Assembly (NCBI GenBank): GCA_961205875.1
Contig: OY540820.1
Location: 868,001-932,000 of the forward strand
DNA length: 64,000 nucleotides
Origin: Sialis fuliginosa
Lineage: Eukaryota; Arthropoda; Insecta; Megaloptera; Sialidae
Reading direction: 5' to 3'
This document shows, piece after piece, positions 48,156 to 60,620 of the stretch. Made by a program: the position numbers and the translations under genes. The notes under the pieces were generated by a model, which was not told the origin of the DNA, did not search any database, and saw nothing but the letters and a program-made list of their open reading frames with translations. Position 1 is the stretch's first letter, and every line of letters begins with the position of its first letter.

Positions 48156-49952
48156 GTACGTCTGGTTCGTGGCAAATAAAGCCAAAACGCTGCACTTTTT
48201 GATTGGGGTATGCCACTTTCTGTGGTCATATATAAGGTCAAAAAAAAGATTTTCAGATAGGGAGCCACTTTAAAATCCGTGTAAAACACCATTATATCGG
48301 CTATTAAAGATGGCCCCCACCGTTTTTATTAAATTGGTTGTATCTCAGCTCCTAGTCATCTGATTTCAATTTTCTTTTGTTTGTTTTAAAGTTCTTATTG
48401 AGAAGATTATTTGAAAATTTTACTTTTCTTACGAACTTAATTTTTATATAACTTTTTTATTGTGCCCAATATCATTTTTTTACATCATATAAGAAAGAAA
48501 GACATTTTTTTCTGCGTTCCATTGATAACAAGATAATACTGTTTTAATTAACAACTTCTTTGGAAATAGCGTGTTAAACTAAGAAAAATAGATTATTTTT
48601 GGATCATTCCCTGTCAAGTTTACCTGTATTGGTTTCTCGGATTCAAGATTTTGATGGAAATGTCCATTTATACCTTCCCTGAATCAATTTTGACTATTTT
48701 TATCATCATGTCTATCTGTCTGTCTGTGTGTGTATCTGTTTGTCTGTAAACGCTGTAACTCAAAAATGACAGTACATAGAGGGATAAAATTTTATATTTA
48801 AGATTAATTTGTTTTAAGAAAGAAAACCTGATGTTTTTAAAACCGGAAACGGATGTTTACTCTTGTAATTTTTATAATTATTCGAATTATTTCTGAAACG
48901 GTACATGTTAGAAGAAAATGTTTAAAGAAAAATTTGTTTAGAATATTATTATTTATAATTTATGTTATTTATTAATTTATGTAATTTCTCCCAAAAAAAG
49001 TTTTTGAGGTTATAATCGTTTTTTTCAATTATATTTGAAATGGCTTAAAGCAGAAATAAATCATTGAAATAAATGTTGTAGAGTACGTTATTTTCTATAG
49101 TTTATGTTCCATTAATTTTTTTGTATCTCTTACCAATTAAAAAAAAATCTTTTTAATTATATTTTTAATTTTTTTCCATTTTATTTGAACAAGTTTATGA
49201 CAGAATGAAATGTTTATAACAAAAAATGTAGATAACGTTATTATCTTTAGTTTATGTTCTATTAATTTTTTTATATCTGTCATCAGTAAGCCAAAATTAT
49301 TTGTTTTATATTAGTAGATAGACGTACATTTTTTTATTGTATAAGAAAGTTCAGTGTCATCCATGACAGATTTTTCAATTTTTTAACTATGCCATATGAG
49401 AAAATTGATCCCAACATAAAATTTCATATGATAAAAGGTAAACTTGACATGGAATGATCCAAAAATGGTCTATTTTTCTTAGTTTAACACACTATTTCCA
49501 AAGAAGTTGTTAATTAAAACAGTATTATCTTGTTATCAATGGAACGTAGAAAAAAATGACTTTCTTTTTTATATGAGGTAAAAAAATGATATTGGGCACA
49601 ATAAAAAAGTCATATAAAAATTAAGTTCGTAAGAAAAGTAATATTTTCAGATTTTCGAAAATTGTGGGAACCCTTAAGATTAAGAGAAAAATGAATAATG
49701 ACAAAAAATAATCTACTCAATAAGAACTTTAAAACAAACATAAGAAAATTGAAATCAGATGACTAGGAGCTGAGATACAGCCAATTTAATAAAAACGGTG
49801 GGGGTCATCTTTAATAGCCGATATAATGGTGTTCTACACGGATTTTAAAGTGGCTCCCTAGCTGAAAATTATTCTTTTGACCTTATCTATGACCACAGAA
49901 AGTGTCATACCCCAATCAAAAAGTGCTGGGTTTTTTTACGTACCAGACGTAC
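48156..49952. mobile_element. 1.8-kb mariner-type foldback, copy 2
   Basis: The ends match copy 1 (39245-41082) and are flanked by TA (48154-48155, 49953-49954). The two copies align over the whole length with many small differences, so this is a separate, fairly old insertion. Confidence 0.8.
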
Positions 49953-49954
49953 TA

Positions 49955-50369
49955 TTATCGGTTTCAGTAATTTTTTTATTATTTTAGTATAACATTATTT
50001 ATCTAGAACTGAAATAATTGAATTAATCACTTTAAATATAATACTGTATGGTAATCAATAATATTGGCATGGAGAACCATACACGGTTTCCATGTTCATT
50101 CTATCTTTTTAAATAATTTTAAAATATTTTATTTATATAACCTACTACTATGAATATAAATATCGTAATACATAAAAAAACATATATACTTACCCATTTG
50201 TATATAAATATTAGTTTTCTAATGTCCTAATGTCCAAAACACAATACACATTCGTAGAACAACTAATTTGACAATTTGAATTTAGTTGCATTTGTTTCCA
50301 AGGCAACATGAATTAATAACGTATTAATTAGTATTTAAAATTCAAATTTCGAGGGTGTTTTTCACCTCT
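49955..50369 (-). repeat. dispersed repeat with TATGGTTCTCCATAC motif
   Basis: The part from about 50075 matches, in inverted orientation, pieces of 55540-56330. Near 50190 the complement reads ACAAATGGGTAAGTATA, whereas the copy at 56272 has 20 extra bases before GTAAGT. Not coding as far as I can see. Confidence 0.5.
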
Positions 50370-50700
50370 TAAATGGCTAAATCATAAATGTTGGGGGAAA
50401 ATGTATGGGGAATAAATTATAGATAATAACATACTCGTCATTTTTTATCTAAAACATTTTTTTCTTATTTCAAAAATAATTAGAAAATTCAAAAATTTAC
50501 AAGAGTAAACATCCGTTTTCAGTTATTACGTTTAAAAAAATCACTTGTTATATAATGTAGAGAATAATATTACCTATATTATTCATTTTATTCTATCTTA
50601 TTAGTTTGTCAGAAATGTTTCAATAAAATAAGAATCACGCACACTATTCACTGTTAGGATTACGTATAAGAAAGTCTCGTGGTTTCCAAGGCAGATATTT
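50370..50700. repeat. partial CTGTCTG-type repeat, third copy
   Basis: This corresponds to the end region of 26-3190 and 45505-46440 (ACATCCGTTTTCAGTTA, AAAATCACTTGTTATA). It shows the uninterrupted sequence at the site of the 112-2016 foldback. Confidence 0.6.
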
Positions 50701-51054
50701 TATTTAAAAGATCTATGTAATATTGTATCGATTTATATTAAATTACATAAAAAGCAAGAGATATTATTATTTTGTTGAAATTGCTGTGTAAATCATAAAG
50801 CATAAAATCGAACTCTCAAACGTTGAGACAGATCAAAGAAAGCTGGTACTCGAAGGAATTTAATTGGACCCGGATTCCATAATACAGAATAAATATAAAA
50901 AAAAAATCAAATCACCCGACTAAACAGAAAATCGTAATTGAATCGATAGATATTTACTTGTTCTCTTGTTCAATTCAGTCAAGTGATTTATAAAATAAAT
51001 AAATATACAAGTACGTTTATAATGCGTCACTCGTTTAACAATAAATATTCGATT
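50701..51054. other. no recognised feature
   Basis: AT-rich, no gene or repeat partner seen. Confidence 0.35.
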
Positions 51055-51540
51055 TAAATAAATTGAAATAAAATATGTATATACAGGTTGGTCCGGTTTG
51101 GGATACAGATATTTTTAGAGTTGCTTCCTTGGATCATTGTGAGTAAAAAATTATACGGGAAGGTAGGGTCTATCTTCAACACCATCTGAGCTACAGAGTG
51201 TTTAAAAACTTCCTTCAGAGTAGTACTTACAAACAAAGATTATCTCATAACTTCCAAAGTAACGTAACTAGAGCAACCACAATGAGTCAGTTTCATAGGT
51301 AATTAACTAACGTATTTTTCAGTATTAGTGTTATTTCTGGCCGTGTTTCCAATTCTGAGTAATTACTCATCGAAGTCAAAAAAAAATTTTTCTTTCGAAA
51401 ATTTTTATGAAAATGATATTTTTCCCCAAAAGTGCCTATAATATGTGGTATTTTTTATCATTATTTTGGTGTGTCATAATGTTACCTTCAGGTTCACTAT
51501 ACAAAGTTTGGACCTGGGTCTTACAGTTTTCCAATATACA
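51055..51540 (-). mobile_element. single arm of the 38053-41578 foldback family
   Basis: It starts TATACAGGTTGGTCCGGTTT and runs through sequence matching 41127-41578 in reverse, ending in the arm at about 51540. The opposite arm is missing. Truncated copy. Confidence 0.65.
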
Positions 51541-52343
51541 ATACATTTTTCATTATTTGTATTGTAGAATATTTATGCTAAGTTTCTAGTAAATCCGACC
51601 AAAAAAAACTTTACACCCCTTTTTACCCCCTTAGGGGTTGAATTTCGAAAAATCCTTTCTTTCAGATCATAATCACGTCAAGACGCTTCGATTGACACCC
51701 CAACAATGTCAATAGCATTTTTTATTTACGAGATTTCGTGCGCGTAAAATATGACACGCACATACGTACGTACACACAGACATCTTTCTGAAAATAGTGG
51801 AAATATACTATAGTGACCTTAAAACATACAATTATGTTGAAATGTTTGATTTTCATTTTCGGACCGATTACAATAACTTCCAGTTGGGAAGTTAATAATG
51901 AAAAAAATAATTTAAAAAAATGCGTTAAAAATTCCTCTCTTCAAATTCCTATGCTACATGTATACAAACATGTGGTATTTCGTACAAGTGAAATGTTGTG
52001 GGTTGAGGGATGAAGGGGAGTAAAGGGAGGTTTAAAACAATTCGGGAGATTTTAATTGCTAATACATACAAGGGTTGGAGGGGGTATAGATTCAAGGGGT
52101 ACCTTGTCGCACGCACGTGTATGTGAAAATTTACACACCTACCCAACTCACCCTTATTTGATAGCTACATGTCACAAAGGTATGTCAAAAACATTGACAA
52201 GCTTAGTACAAAATTTTGTAGCAAATAATATTCTTGGGGGTATATTATAGTAGTTTAATATTCAGAAATGTTGTTCTAATTTTAACTAACCAAATGTTTA
52301 GTAATAATTTACAGTGCTTTGTAATTAATTAATTTTATTATTT
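51541..52343. other. unassigned, repeat-like with C-rich patch
   Basis: Around 51590-51780 there is a moderately GC-rich stretch (CCCCTTTTTACCCCCTTAGG, ACGCACATACGTACGTACAC) that looks like part of a dispersed repeat, but no second copy is in the window. 51950-52160 is purine-rich on one strand. No credible gene. Confidence 0.4.
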
Positions 52344-53230
52344 GAGCCGTTTATTTTGAAAGTGGCCTAACTCCATTTATGTTTAAACTGAGATATTAAA
52401 GAGTTTGCGTTTCAATAAAATTAAAAATATACGTGTAAGATGTCAATGTGCCACATTGATTAAGTGTTTCTAAAAGAGTTCAATTTATAATTACTATTAA
52501 AATAACCCCAATTATTAAATAAATAATATGTGTTTTTTACCACAAATGGAGTTAAGCCACTTTCAAAATCAACAATTACATTTGTTATTAATTTAAAAGA
52601 ACTCAACTCCATTTGTTGTTAGTTAAAATGCTTCAAATTGAAAAAAAAAACACTCACTTTATTTTATGTTATTTCTTTATAACTCTTAAAAAAATTATAT
52701 AATTCAGGAAATCTAAGTATGTATACAGAATGATTTTTATGTCTTGAGATTGTTTAATATCTGGAAAACTATGGATTTTTAGGGAAAATATTTGGTACAA
52801 CAGTTTCAGGATTGAGAGGGGCAAAATCAATGGAGGTAACAATTTTGACTTTGAGTGGAGATTTGAAGGTCATTTTGGAGTCAACAAATTTTTTTCAAAG
52901 AAAATCTATTTATTTTTTTAAAGATTCGTATTTTGCAGAAAAAAAGAAACAACTTTTGTCTGAAAAGTTTTATAAAAAATTTCAATTTTAACATAACATA
53001 AAACAAAATATTTTGCGTTCAAAAATTATAAAATTATAAAAAAGTTATTTTTTTTAAACTGCATTTTTTCTCAAACATTTGAGATAATAATTTCAAAATT
53101 TTTTATCACAAAAAAATTTTAAAAAAAAATTACGTTAAAATTGATGTTTTTTAAAAAAACTTTTCTAACAAAAGTTATTTCTATTTTTTGCAAAATACAA
53201 TTCTCCAAAAAAATAACTAAGTTTCTATTT
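52344..53230 (-). mobile_element. 1.3-kb foldback family, truncated copy 2
   Basis: It starts GAGCCGTTTATTTTGAAAG and is inverted relative to 29893-31191. It follows that element to about 53230, then stops, missing the other end. Small differences throughout suggest an older insertion. Confidence 0.75.
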
Positions 53231-54484
53231 ATTACTTATTCTGGGATAAATGTAAGTTTTTTTAACAAAAATAGCCAATTCATGTAGGTATTATGGTATG
53301 TTTTTCAAAAGGGTATAAAATAGAGCAGCTTTTAAAACATCTGAACAACCGTAAGTGTACCTACTAGATTTAAAAAAAATGAAAAAGCTCGTCATTTAAT
53401 GAGAAAACATCGTAGAGTAATTTCTAGCACATCATACAAATCTATTGTAGCGTTTGTGCAATGGCATTATGAATTTATTTTATAAAGGTCGTAAAAAAAC
53501 AAATCACAAAAATGTCAGTGACGTCAACAAATATTGTGTTGACGTCACACAGAGACATCCATCTGTGTTTGCAATTAAAGTTCCTCCAGTTGAAAGAAAT
53601 CTTTTTATAGTCCAAGCTGACTAGGCTAAATATGTAGTTTTTAAAATAAGAATTTTTATGTACAGTTTTGCTACTTACAGGATATGTTACAAATATTGTG
53701 TAGAATAATATCCTAAGTTTGCTCTGATTTTGATTGTCCGCGACAGAGGTTAACCATGGTTCAATTGCAAAATTCTTCAGATGTTCTGATTTTTGTTAAA
53801 TAGCGATCTAAATAAGTATTATACAAAAAAAAGTTTCAAATAAAAGTTATTCACTATAAAATTCCCTAGAACCTCCATTTTGAAAAAAATAAAAAAATTC
53901 ATTTGTTTATTCGCTACGCTGATTAAAATGGCTAAAAACACAATTTTTTTTAAGCTGTAATAACTAATAAAGTGTAACTTTTTTTAAGTTGATACCCCTG
54001 GAAAATAAACATTCTGTAGTACAGAACATTTACTGAAAATTAGGACCTGATATCATCAACTGTTTTTGTTTTATTAAATTGTTAATAATGGAATCATGAT
54101 TATCTTTGATTAATAATAAAAGTTTTTGTAAAACCTTTATTTTTGTACAACTGTTTGTATGTGTTCTCAAAGACTTATATAATCGATTGTCGCCATAAAA
54201 AAGTAAATTTTAAGCACTAAAATCTTATTGTTGAGTTTTTTATTTATTTTAAACCAATGAAATTGTTTCATAGAACCAGCAATATTTAAAAAATAATATC
54301 CAAGAACTTGCTCTGAATAAATATTTATCTATTGGTGAAAACCTCATTAAAATCGATTTAAACAGTTTTACAGTAAAATAATCTGTTTTAGCCTCCACAG
54401 CCTGGACTATTATGAGTTTTTATGTCTATTAACTTGTATGTTTTTCAGTGACACTGTTTGTGTTGTAGATTATAAGACTTTCAT
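53231..54484. other. largest stretch without recognised repeat
   Basis: About 1.25 kb of AT-rich DNA with no partner in the window. The only structure noted is a TGACGTCA-type hairpin at 53518-53548. No open frame convinces me as a gene, but this is the most likely unique DNA right of the cluster. Confidence 0.4.
53518..53548. promoter_or_regulatory. 12-bp perfect inverted repeat with CRE-like cores
   Basis: GTGACGTCAACA and TGTTGACGTCAC are exact complements around a 7-base loop. Each arm holds TGACGTCA-like bases (ATF/CREB consensus). No gene starts nearby, so a regulatory role is only a suggestion. Confidence 0.45.
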
Positions 54485-54641
54485 CAGAGCCGGCCTTAGC
54501 AAGATTTATTTTTCCGCCCCCTCTCCCCCTAAAAAAAGGTTTAAAAAATCACCGAAAATGTCAATTAAAATTGATAAATTAACAAATAAGTTGAATAATT
54601 CATATCTCAGCTTGGCGCGATCCTACAGACTTCAACATTAT

Positions 54642-55540
54642 TTTTACTTCCATGTTCTGAAAGAAATGGAAGTATTGTAATACCATCGAAAAATCGTGTC
54701 GGAGAAAATGACAAATTCTGATTTTACTAACTTCAAAACTTAAAGAAAAGTTAATTTCCGCATGGCGGCTGTGCGTGTGTCTGTGTGTCTGTGCGGATGT
54801 AGAATTTTCTTTCGTTCACGATAACTACTGTAAAAATGAACCGATCTGAATTATTTTTGGGGAAAATGTTTGTCACAGTGAGTACTCCAGACCTATTGAT
54901 TTTGGTGCTAATCGGATTAGGGGTTTTGGAAATATTCGAAATTTTGTAACTTTTTTCGTCCAAAAAGTGAATATTGCGAGTATTATCTCACTAATTTTGA
55001 TAAGATTTGGTACATTTGCAGTTCAATTAAATCTAAAGGAAATTTATTATTTGTACGTGCCTAAATAGCCATTAAAGGGGTGAAAAATACACTTAAAATT
55101 TGAATTTTACTTCCATGTTCTGAAAGAAATGGAAGTATTGTAATACCATCGAAAAATCGTGTCCGAGAAAATGACAAATTCTGATTGTACTAACTTCAAA
55201 ACGTAAAGAAAAGTTAATTTCCGCATGGCGGCTGTGTGTGTGTCTGTGTGTCTGTGTGTCTGTGTGTCCGTGTGTCTGTGTGTCTGTGCGGATGTAGAAT
55301 TTTCTTTCGTTCACGATAACTACTGTAAAAATGCACCGATCTGAATTATTTTTGGGGAAAATGTTTGTCTCAGTGAGTACTCCAGACCTATTGATTTTGG
55401 TGCTAATCGGATTAGGAGTTTTGGAAATATTCGAAATTTTCTAACTTTTTTCGTCTAAAAAGTGAATATTGCGAGTATTATCTCACTAATTTTGATAAGA
55501 TTTGGTACATTTGCAGTTCAATTGAATCTAATGTATTACG
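54642..55540. repeat. two tandem units, 463-bp period
   Basis: The segment starting TTTTACTTCCATGTTCTG at 54642 starts again at 55105. Both contain CCGCATGGCGGCTGTG followed by a TGTGTGTCTG tract, longer in the second unit, and AATGTTTGTC(A/T)CAGTGAGTAC. It lies inside the hAT-type element. Not coding; a dispersed repeat doubled in place. Confidence 0.8.
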
Positions 55541-56401
55541 ATATGTATATTCATAGTAGTAGGTTATATAAATAAAATATTTAAAAAAATGTATATTTAA
55601 AAATTATTTAAAAAGATAGAAAGAACATGGAAGTCATGTATGGTTCTCCATACCGATATTTAAATACTAATATGCACTGATCTGGTATTATTTAACTGGA
55701 TAGTGGATACCTATGGAATTACTATTAAACCGGATGGCTAAATTTCATACATTTTCTAACAGTATCATTTCCATTTGCGCATGCGCGAGACGCAACACTG
55801 AACTCAATTTTGATATAATATAGAGGTATGTGACGTGCTTCTATAGTTTCTTTATTCAATTGTTAATCAGATTTGACAGTTAGTATGCATCTATGGTTGT
55901 TTATTTAGTTATTATTTGATAATTAAAATAAATTACAGGTATTCGCGTGTTAAATAAGTGTATTGTAGTTGATATACAATTGAACTTGTATGTATTTATT
56001 TATATATTTAACAAATCAATTTGATAAATTTGAATTTCGAACATCCGTTGACGCATGCGCATAATCAGTTTCGGTTGTTAGGAAATATTCACGAAATATT
56101 CAATTTCAGCCATCATGTCTGACTTATCATCAGTCCAGCCATGTCAATGCTAATATGTCATTAATTCATGTTGCCTTGGAAACAAATCCAACTAAATTCA
56201 AACTGTCAAATTAGTTTTTCTACGAATGTGAATTATGTTTTTGACATTAGAAAACTAATATTTATATACAAATGGCAAAAAGAGCTGTAACCGTTGTAAG
56301 TATATATGTTTTTAAATAAAAATATTTAAAAAAATGTATATTTAAAAATTATTTAAACAGATAGAAAGAACATGGAAGTCATGTATGGTTCTCCATACCG
56401 A
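55541..56401. repeat. segment flanked by about 85-bp direct repeats, with CpG-rich palindromes
   Basis: 55583-55665 recurs at 56320-56410 (AACATGGAAGTCATGTATGG, TTCTCCATACCGATATTT). Between them are TGCGCATGCGCG (55777-55788) and GACGCATGCGCAT (56050-56062), NRF1-like sites. Two short ATG-led stretches, at 56115 and 56272, also occur; the second ends in GTTGTAAGTAT, a good splice donor. Possibly a captured promoter plus first exon; uncertain. Confidence 0.45.
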
Positions 56402-56846
56402 TATTTAAATATAGCTTACATCATTAACTTTAAAACTATCAAATGCCCTAAGACCGTCGAGACCCCTTCCCCTATTATCAACAAATTAAAATTAATAATT
56501 TAATAAATAAGTTGATTAGTTAGTATTTAGCTTATACCTTATTATAAAGGTTTTCTGGGTTGCTGAATAAGAATTTGTTAGTTAGCAGCTATCAAATAAT
56601 CGATTTTTCTTGGATTTTTTTTACAAATTAACATTGTTTATATTTAGCTGTTTTTTGCTTAATCGGGTTTAACTGATCGACAAAAATTTAAAGATAAAAA
56701 AAAGTTTACTAAAAAATTACTGCCTGTACACTGATTTGAACCAAAAAAGTCACTTATGCTACATTGTGCGCCGCCCCACCTGGCCTGGCGCCCCGGGCGG
56801 TCGCCCTGGTTCGCCCCCCTAACCTAAAACCGGTGCTGACTTTCAT

Positions 56847-57114
56847 TTTTTTACTATTCAAATATTAAATGTTGAAGTTATATTCAAATTTTTTACTTCA
56901 ATTTCGTCATAAAATTTTTTCCCGAGTGTATAATTTGATCTTTTTAGTTTTTGTAATAATTAAATTTTGAATGAAACTTTATTGCTGACGTATGGAGGGT
57001 GGGGCACTTACCTCCCCCTGGGGGTAATGTAATAGAAATCTAACCTAGTTTAATACTTCTTATTACTTGTGGATGTGAGACCTCTTTTTAATACGATTTT
57101 ATTAGCGTGGTCAG
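56847..57114. other. no recognised feature
   Basis: AT-rich, no gene. Contains CCTCCCCCTGGGGGT near 57010. Confidence 0.35.
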
Positions 57115-57366
57115 CAGTGGCGTAGTTAACAAAATGTTCGAGGGGGGGGGGGGGTAAATTAATATATGAGTTAAATTTCAAATATTTAGATATTTTTAAC
57201 ATTACTCACATTTCAATCTATTATTTATATAGTTAACGGTATGTTTTGTAAAATCAGTGATAAGTTCACTGACATACTTTTCGGAAGGTATTTTGAACCG
57301 ATGTTTTCTCAAAACATACGTACGAACGACCCCCCCCCCCCCTTTCACCCCGTTACTATACGACTG
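57115..57366. mobile_element. 252-bp hAT-like MITE with G13/C13 arms
   Basis: The ends CAGTGGCGTAGTTAAC and, inverted, CAGTCGTATAGTAAC resemble each other and the MITE at 41632. The flanks GTGGTCAG and GTGACCTG agree at 5 of 8 bases. Runs of 13 G (57142-57154) and 13 C (57330-57342) face each other. Confidence 0.6.
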
Positions 57367-57403
57367 GTGACCTGTAACATTATAAGAAAATCTTACAACT
57401 CAC

Positions 57404-58545
57404 CAGCGCCGGCCTTAGGAGGGGGGGGGGGGCGAATCAGGGCCGCCCAGCCAAGTGGGGCGGCGTAAAATGGGGAATAAGTGATTTTTTTGGTTCAAAT
57501 CAGTGTACAGGCTGTAATTTTTGAATAAACTTTTTTTAATTTTTTAATTTTTTGTCGATCTGTTGAACCCGATTAAGCATAAAATAAATACAGCTAAATA
57601 TAAACAATGTTAATTTAAAAATCGATTATTTGATAGCTGCTAACTAACAAATCCTAATTCAGCAACCCAGAAAACATTTAATAAGATATTAGCTGAGATA
57701 TTCATTAATCAACTTATTTGTTAATATATTAATTTTAATTTGTTAATAATAGATGTTATATAGTGTATGTATTCCAAGTTGATTAAGACATAGGAAATTT
57801 ATCATGGGGACAATTAGAAATGTTGTAGTAGCCTTGGATCAAATTTAACGATGTGTTGTGATTGGTGCATTTTGAAATGGAGCCTCGAAACTAACTGATA
57901 AATTTTAAATTAATCAACAGTAATTTGTTTTCAACTTTAATAAAGAATAAAATACATTAATGAAATTAAAGTAAGCATCCTAGATAAAATTATAATAATA
58001 CTTTTTGGCAGATATAAATTTGAAAATAAAAAACTAATTACAATTTTATTAAATATTGTGGCGACATTTCAAAATGCATCAATTTCACCAAAGCCTACTC
58101 CAACACTTCTAATTGCCCCCATGTTAAATTTCTTATTCCTTAATCAACTTGGAATACACTGTATATTGATTATTGATAATATAGTCAACTATGAATGAAA
58201 AACAATTATTGAATTGTTTATATAAAAAAGATTGTAATGACAAATTGAAAATTACAAAAGATCAATAAATAAAGATTAAATAAGTAACGTGTGCAATTAA
58301 TTAAAAGGTATTATAAGAGAATACATAATAGGGAAGGAGGTCTCGACGGTCCTAGGGCATTTGATAGTCTTAAATAAAATAAAAAGTTGGGGTCTGTAGG
58401 ATCGCGCCAAGCTGAGATATTAATTATTCTTGTTAATTTATAAATTTTAATTACATTTTCGGTGATTTTTAACATTTTTTTAGGGGCAGAGAGTGCGAAG
58501 AAATAAATCTCGCCCAGGGCACCAGACTTGCGAAGGCCGGCTTTA
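57404..58545 (-). mobile_element. hAT-type element, copy 3, inverted, with 8-bp target repeat
   Basis: CAACTCAC flanks it exactly (57396-57403, 58546-58553; identity extends to 11 bases). It is the CAGAGCCGGCCTTAG family in reverse, with a G12 run near the left end (57421-57432). It is interrupted at about 57755-58327 by a foldback. Confidence 0.8.
57755..58327. mobile_element. foldback inserted in the hAT-type element
   Basis: TTCCAAGTTGATTAAG near 57770 is mirrored by CTTAATCAACTTGGAA near 58139-58154. Further in, ATGGGGACAATTAGAA pairs with a GCCCCCATGTTAAATTT region. The same right end (AATCAACTTGGAATACACTG) is present at 7189-7208. Outer limits approximate. Confidence 0.55.
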
Positions 58546-58553
58546 CAACTCAC

Positions 58554-58930
58554 TTTTCAACCACTTCTGATTTTCGTATTGGTTGAAACCAAACAAACTT
58601 ATGCAATTCTGCTGACAATACAATTTACAATTTTAAACTCGATTTCAACAAAAATATCTCTTAACTGTCCTACGTTTTTCTTGCGTATTTTTGGACGCTG
58701 AAAAAACATACTGATATTTTTTTTATTGTTATCAAAAAATTGAGAAAAAAGAAATGTTTATCTATTTCAGAGCCTCGACGGGCCATTATAATTTTGTCAT
58801 ATAATAATTTTGTTGATAATATTATGTTCATTTAATAAAAAAAAAATATGATACTTTAATGTAATTTTTCAGAGAAAACAGAGAAATATTTGGTTTCGTG
58901 GGACTTTCTTTTATGTATTACTCAGAGTGA
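58554..58930. other. no recognised feature
   Basis: AT-rich. The right end (GGGACTTTCTTTTATGTATT near 58900) resembles the end of the 45505-46440 repeat. No gene. Confidence 0.35.
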
Positions 58931-59428
58931 AAAAATCTAAAATAAAGTCCACGACACCATTTATGTCTAACTTTTATATTTAAGCCACAGTGACTGCTTT
59001 TATGTTAAACATTTAAAATATTTGGATTTTGTTTACGTGGACTTATGACCTGCAAAACATTAATCCTTATCGAAATAAATGATTTCATCGTCAAAAGTAT
59101 TTAATGTAGATATAATTTGCCCTTTACAGAATCCAATTTGGTCTTTTGGTTAAGGAAATAACTTGAAATATACATACAGTAACATATTATTCGCCCGAAC
59201 TATGATGACGTGTCGCGGGGCTGAGGGAAGATTCTTCGCTCGGCCGGCAGTTGTGTATTTTGTTTTCAATTATTAACTTTTAAAGTTAAACAGAACAAAA
59301 TTTATTTGTAATTTTTGTTCTGATTCGTTTTTTTTAGGTAATTTAGGTTTTGATTAGTTATTATTACGATAATAATTAATCGTGTTTGTACTTAATTCAC
59401 GCGGCTGAAGCCGCGCAGGCACAGCTAG
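58931..59428 (+). mobile_element. 5'-truncated Helitron, copy C
   Basis: It begins inside the family at AATAAAGTCCACGACACC and ends with a GCGGCTGAAGCCGCGC-type hairpin and CTAG (59425-59428), followed by T. The 5' third is missing. Confidence 0.75.
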
Positions 59429-60235
59429 TTATGCAATAAAAAAACATCTGCCAAGTAAATGCACAGTGCTTCCTCGTGCTAAATTCAACAAAGGTAGTTA
59501 ATAATTCAACAATTTAAATAAAACCCAATAGTGTTTATATAAATTGCCTGGAATTGGTTAACCATTTAATTTTTATACAATTTTACTAAAAAATATTAGT
59601 TCAATTTTTCTTAAAACGCACCTGATTATTTTTTCGTATATTTTTAATTTTTTGTCAATTTCAACTAAATCTAAATTTATGCAAACGTCAAAATGACATT
59701 TAAAACGTCAGAATGACATTTAAAACGTCAAAATGGCATTTAATATGTCCAAGCAAATATCAAATTTGAAAAACAAAACGAATTTTCAAAATAAATTAAG
59801 ATAAATCTTTGTAAGGGAATATTTTACAACAAACGTTGGTAGACTCATATTATAGGAAATTTAATGCTCTACAAAAAATATTCTATAAAATTTTCACGTA
59901 ACATGTGTCGTTCTTGAGATATCTGGAAAAAAGAAATATTTTGGAATGTCACCCCTCCCCCTTACACACGATTTTGATGATTTTGAAAAAGGACTGTTCT
60001 CAAGCCAGACTCAACTATCCGACCAAGTTTCAATAATATCGGTTCAGTGGTTCATGAGTTATGCGTGTGACAATGATTCAGGGTACAGACGGACACACGG
60101 ACGGATAGACAGACAGACACGGAACGAAAAGTGTTTGTCTTGAAGTGAAACGGAAAGATCAATTTTAAATTTTGAAATTGGAGAACATTTTTTTTGTCTC
60201 AATCTGAAACGATCACAATACTTCTCGTATCTTTT

Positions 60236-60620
60236 ATAAGCAGTTCATTTTTAGTCACATATTTCTGTGTAATTAATTAAGTAGGTATATATTTTTCTAC
60301 AAAATTCAAAGTACCTCATTAAATATATAAATAAATATATAGGTACGATTTGTATAATATGTGTATATACAAGATAAATGTACTCAACATATGAAATAAA
60401 ACGCGGTTGTAACTCAGAAAGCAGTCAGTTCTAGTGTTGATGTAACTTCTACACACTTCAATGCTGTTTTATGAACAAACTTCTTAAAAAACTTTTATTT
60501 GATATTGTAATTGTTGTTCGTGAACTTTTTACTAACTTAATTTTCCTGTTCCACAATTTCTAACTAGAAAAAGTTGTGCTCATCCTTGCTATGTATGGCG
60601 TCTCATTATGTATTTACTTT
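60236..60620. other. unassigned DNA in the foldback loop
   Basis: AT-rich, no gene and no repeat partner recognised. It separates the left arm from Helitron copy D. Confidence 0.35.

Larger units (their letters stand above)
54485..56838 (+). mobile_element. hAT-type element, copy 2, with 8-bp target repeat and a 1.76-kb insertion
   Basis: CAGAGCCGGCCTTAG at the left and CCGGTGCTG at the right are flanked by exact ACTTTCAT repeats (54477-54484, 56839-56846). Compared with 47064-47620, sequence is broken at about 54641 and resumes at about 56402, so a later insertion lies inside. Non-autonomous; GC-rich right end (56755-56820). Confidence 0.85.

Noticed and set aside
57241-57468. 75-residue frame with Pro and Gly runs
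   Set aside because: The runs come from poly-C and poly-G of two separate MITEs.
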